Assembly: GCA_964404165.1 (NCBI GenBank)
Contig: CAYOIZ010000010.1
Coordinates: forward strand, 62,001-126,000
DNA from: DASYLJ01 sp964404165
GTDB lineage: Bacteria; Desulfobacterota; Binatia; DP-6
DNA: 64,000 bases
Direction: 5' to 3'
A program made the position numbers and the translations under genes. The notes beneath the pieces are model-generated. The model made no database searches. It was not told the origin of the DNA and worked only from the letters and a program-made list of their open reading frames with translations. Below, piece by piece: positions 61,102 to 64,000 of this stretch. The first letter of the stretch is position 1; the number at the start of each line of letters is the position of its first letter.

Positions 61102-62826
61102 TCAGCATGCGCCGCAGGAATGGCAGGTATGGGTGTCGCAGGGCGGGGTCTGCACCTCGGTGAGCGCCTTGCGCCGCTCCGCGAGCAGGTAGCGCTTGTC
61201 GACGGCGTGGTCGATGAAATCCCACGGCAGCAGCTCGGTCGGACCGAACGGCCGGTGCACGAAGCGATCGGGATCGACCACGTCACAGCGGCCCCCGCGC
61301 AGCCCCTTCAGCACCGCCCACCAGTCGTCGGGACGCGCGTGCAGGCGCTCGAGGATACAGGCGACGCGGCGATCGCCGCGTGACAGCAGGGTCTGCAGAT
61401 AGCCTTCGCGCGGGCTCTCGGTCTCGACCTGGAGCGCCGGGATGGCGGAGAGATCGCGACGGACGCGCGCCAGCTTGCGCTTGAGCGACGGCAGCGCCTC
61501 CATCGGCTCCCACTGGAACGGCGTCCACGGCTTCGGCACGAACGGGTTGATCGACACCAGCATGCGGCCGAACTTGGGCCGGCCGCCCGCCATGAGCCGT
61601 CCGCGCAGCTTGGTCGCCAGCGCCGTGATCTCGCGCACGTCGTCGTCGGTCTCGGTGGGCAGGCCCACCATGACGTAGAGCTTCAGCGCGTCGACGCCGC
61701 CGCCCACGAGCCACTCGGCCGCGCGCAGGATCTCGGGCTCGGTGAGGTTCTTGTTGATGACCCGGCGCATGCGCTCCGAGCCGGCCTCGGGCGCGATCGT
61801 CACCGAACGATTGCCGCTGGCACCGAGCGCGGCCGCCAGCGCCGGCGTGATGACGTCGGCCTTGAGCGACGACGGCGACGCGCGCCCACCGGCGGCGGCG
61901 ATCTTCTGGCACAGCCCGACGATGCCGGGCTGGCTCGCCATCTCCGCGCCGACGAGACCGATGCCGTCACGCTCGGCGAGCCCGCGGTCGATGCTGGCGC
62001 CGATGCGCTCGGGGCTGCGGTAGCGCACGGGCCGGTACATGAAGCCGGCGGCGCAGAAGCGGCAGCCCCACTCGCAGCCGCGGCTGGCCTCGATGACGTA
62101 CTTGTCGGCGAAGACCGCCTCGTCGGTGAGGATCTCGGTACGGGTGTCGAAGGCGTCGAGGTCGGCGACGTAGCGACGCACGACACGCGACGGTCCGGGG
62201 CCGTCGTGCTCGAACGCGACGAGATCACCGTCGTCGCCGTAGCGCGGCGTCCAGCGGGCCGGACGGTAGGCGCCCGCGACCTGCTCGGTGCGATCGAGGA
62301 TGCCGTCACGCGTGATCGGTCCGTCGGTGGCGGCGGCGAGGAACTCGCCCAGCATCTCCTCCGCCTCGCCGATGAGGCAGAGGTCGACGAACTCGGCGAT
62401 GGGCTCGGGATTGAGGAACGTCGCCGGACCACCGGCGAGGACGAGCGGCGCCTCGGGACCGCGCTCGCTGCGACGCAGCGGCAGGCCCGCCAGCGACAGC
62501 AGGTCGAGCACGTGGAGATAGTCGGTCTCGAACGAGATCGAGAACGCGATGACGTCGAAGTCGGCGACGGCACGATCCTGCTCGAACGAGCGCAGCGTCC
62601 GCGGCCAGCCGGCGCGGGGGCCGTCGGGCAGGTAGGCCCGGTCGACGTCGACGCGCGGGTCCTCGCCCAGCAGGCGGATCATGGCCTGGAAGCCCAGGTT
62701 GGCCATCGCCACCGGGTAGGTGTTCGGGTAGACGAGGCACACCGACAGCGCCCCCCGTGGCCCCGGCGTGAACAGCCGCCGTTCGGCGGCCAGGCGGGTG
62801 GAGCGGTCGAAGGGGGATCGGGGCAT
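61102..62826 (-). CDS. B12-binding-domain radical SAM protein
   Basis: 574 aa. The N-terminal 200 residues resemble a B12-binding fold (VCLVYPNTYPVAMANLGFQ, then VIAFSISFETDYLHVLDLL), without the usual DxHxxG. The radical SAM cluster CX3CX2C is in SRGCEWGCRFCAAGFMYRP near residue 250. ITIAPEAGSERMRRVINKNL-type segments follow. The last residues, CDTHTCHSCGAC, form a Cys/His cluster that may bind iron or zinc. It resembles the TIGR03960-type proteins of unknown reaction. ATG 62826 is chosen; an upstream extension has no similarity. Confidence 0.88.
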   Translation of the reverse strand: MPRSPFDRSTRLAAERRLFTPGPRGALSVCLVYPNTYPVAMANLGFQAMIRLLGEDPRVDVDRAYLPDGPRAGWPRTLRSFEQDRAVADFDVIAFSISFETDYLHVLDLLSLAGLPLRRSERGPEAPLVLAGGPATFLNPEPIAEFVDLCLIGEAEEMLGEFLAAATDGPITRDGILDRTEQVAGAYRPARWTPRYGDDGDLVAFEHDGPGPSRVVRRYVADLDAFDTRTEILTDEAVFADKYVIEASRGCEWGCRFCAAGFMYRPVRYRSPERIGASIDRGLAERDGIGLVGAEMASQPGIVGLCQKIAAAGGRASPSSLKADVITPALAAALGASGNRSVTIAPEAGSERMRRVINKNLTEPEILRAAEWLVGGGVDALKLYVMVGLPTETDDDVREITALATKLRGRLMAGGRPKFGRMLVSINPFVPKPWTPFQWEPMEALPSLKRKLARVRRDLSAIPALQVETESPREGYLQTLLSRGDRRVACILERLHARPDDWWAVLKGLRGGRCDVVDPDRFVHRPFGPTELLPWDFIDHAVDKRYLLAERRKALTEVQTPPCDTHTCHSCGAC

Positions 62827-62888
62827 CGTCGAGCCCGCGACCTTAGCCCCGGTGGGGGACCGCCTCAAGCCGGGAGTGGGCCGTTCCC

Positions 62889-62917
62889 CCCGACGCCGCG
62901 AAGGCTGCGGCGTCGGG
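62889..62917 (-). terminator. GC hairpin after ftsZ
   Basis: CCCGACGCCGC and GCGGCGTCGGG are perfect 11-bp arms around a 7-nt loop, 11 bp past the ftsZ stop on the minus strand. No U-run follows on that strand, so termination may be partial. Confidence 0.5.
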
Positions 62918-62928
62918 ACTGAACGATC

Positions 62929-64000
<1,072 letters not shown>

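Overview
The window is GC-rich, densely coding bacterial chromosome with no rRNA, tRNA, phage or CRISPR. Gene content suggests a soil or sediment bacterium of the old deltaproteobacterial sphere. The secreted proteins with Thr/Ser-only linkers and Cys-rich repeats resemble those I associate with Candidatus Binatota/Desulfobacterota-type genomes. That placement is inference: no rRNA is present to test it. Start codons are often GTG, and many neighbours overlap by 4 bases (ATGA or GTGA).

Region 1 (0.1-12 kb) is housekeeping. radC, rlmI and moaC run leftward, with trxB diverging from them. A long leftward cluster follows: rpmE, prfA, prmC, murA, hisD, hisB, hisH, hisA, hisF and a membrane protein. 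From prfA on it is nearly all overlapping genes, and hisG, hisC and hisI/E are missing. Region 2 (12-22.5 kb) has a VapBC pair with a repeat-rich operator, a Thr/Ser-linker secreted protein, a likely glycerolipid operon (acyltransferase, glpK, lipase), an RNA m5U-type methyltransferase, an M23 peptidase, a zinc metallopeptidase, a CX5R phosphatase and an SDR enzyme behind a palindromic operator.

Region 3 (22.5-35.4 kb) has a GFA-family protein, a secreted GH50-like glycoside hydrolase, a MauG-type dihaem peroxidase with a secreted partner, a lipoprotein, a class III cyclase, a zinc alcohol dehydrogenase coupled to a double-hotdog thioesterase, and a class A PBP. A perfect 40-bp palindrome separates the PBP from a second Thr-linker secreted protein. 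Region 4 (35.4-44 kb) holds a sulfur/redox module (two YeeE/YedE-type proteins, one carrying an extra exported domain, plus a CoA-disulfide-reductase/rhodanese fusion and a cytochrome c lipoprotein). It also has a MoxR/VWA pair, an unusual ferredoxin, a receiver-only response regulator, a flavin disulfide reductase, and an ArsR regulator with a near-leaderless promoter coupled to a double SRPBCC protein.

Region 5 (45-64 kb) has an arylsulfatase, a redoxin, a 285-bp MITE-like element, an AraC regulator, a coniferyl-aldehyde-type dehydrogenase, a DUF6335 protein, an acyl-CoA dehydrogenase, a molybdopterin oxidoreductase abutting a hydroxylaminobenzene-mutase-like membrane protein, a large Cys-rich secreted protein, two coupled ArsA/Get3-type ATPases, a coiled-coil protein with no ordinary start codon, acpS, a B12-binding radical SAM protein, and the 3' part of ftsZ running off the right edge.

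The most unusual features are the MITE-like element with hairpin ends, the asymmetric ArsA pair, the YeeE protein with its exported C-terminal domain, the Thr-linker secreted proteins, and the repeat-rich operators with near-leaderless starts at vapB and arsR.
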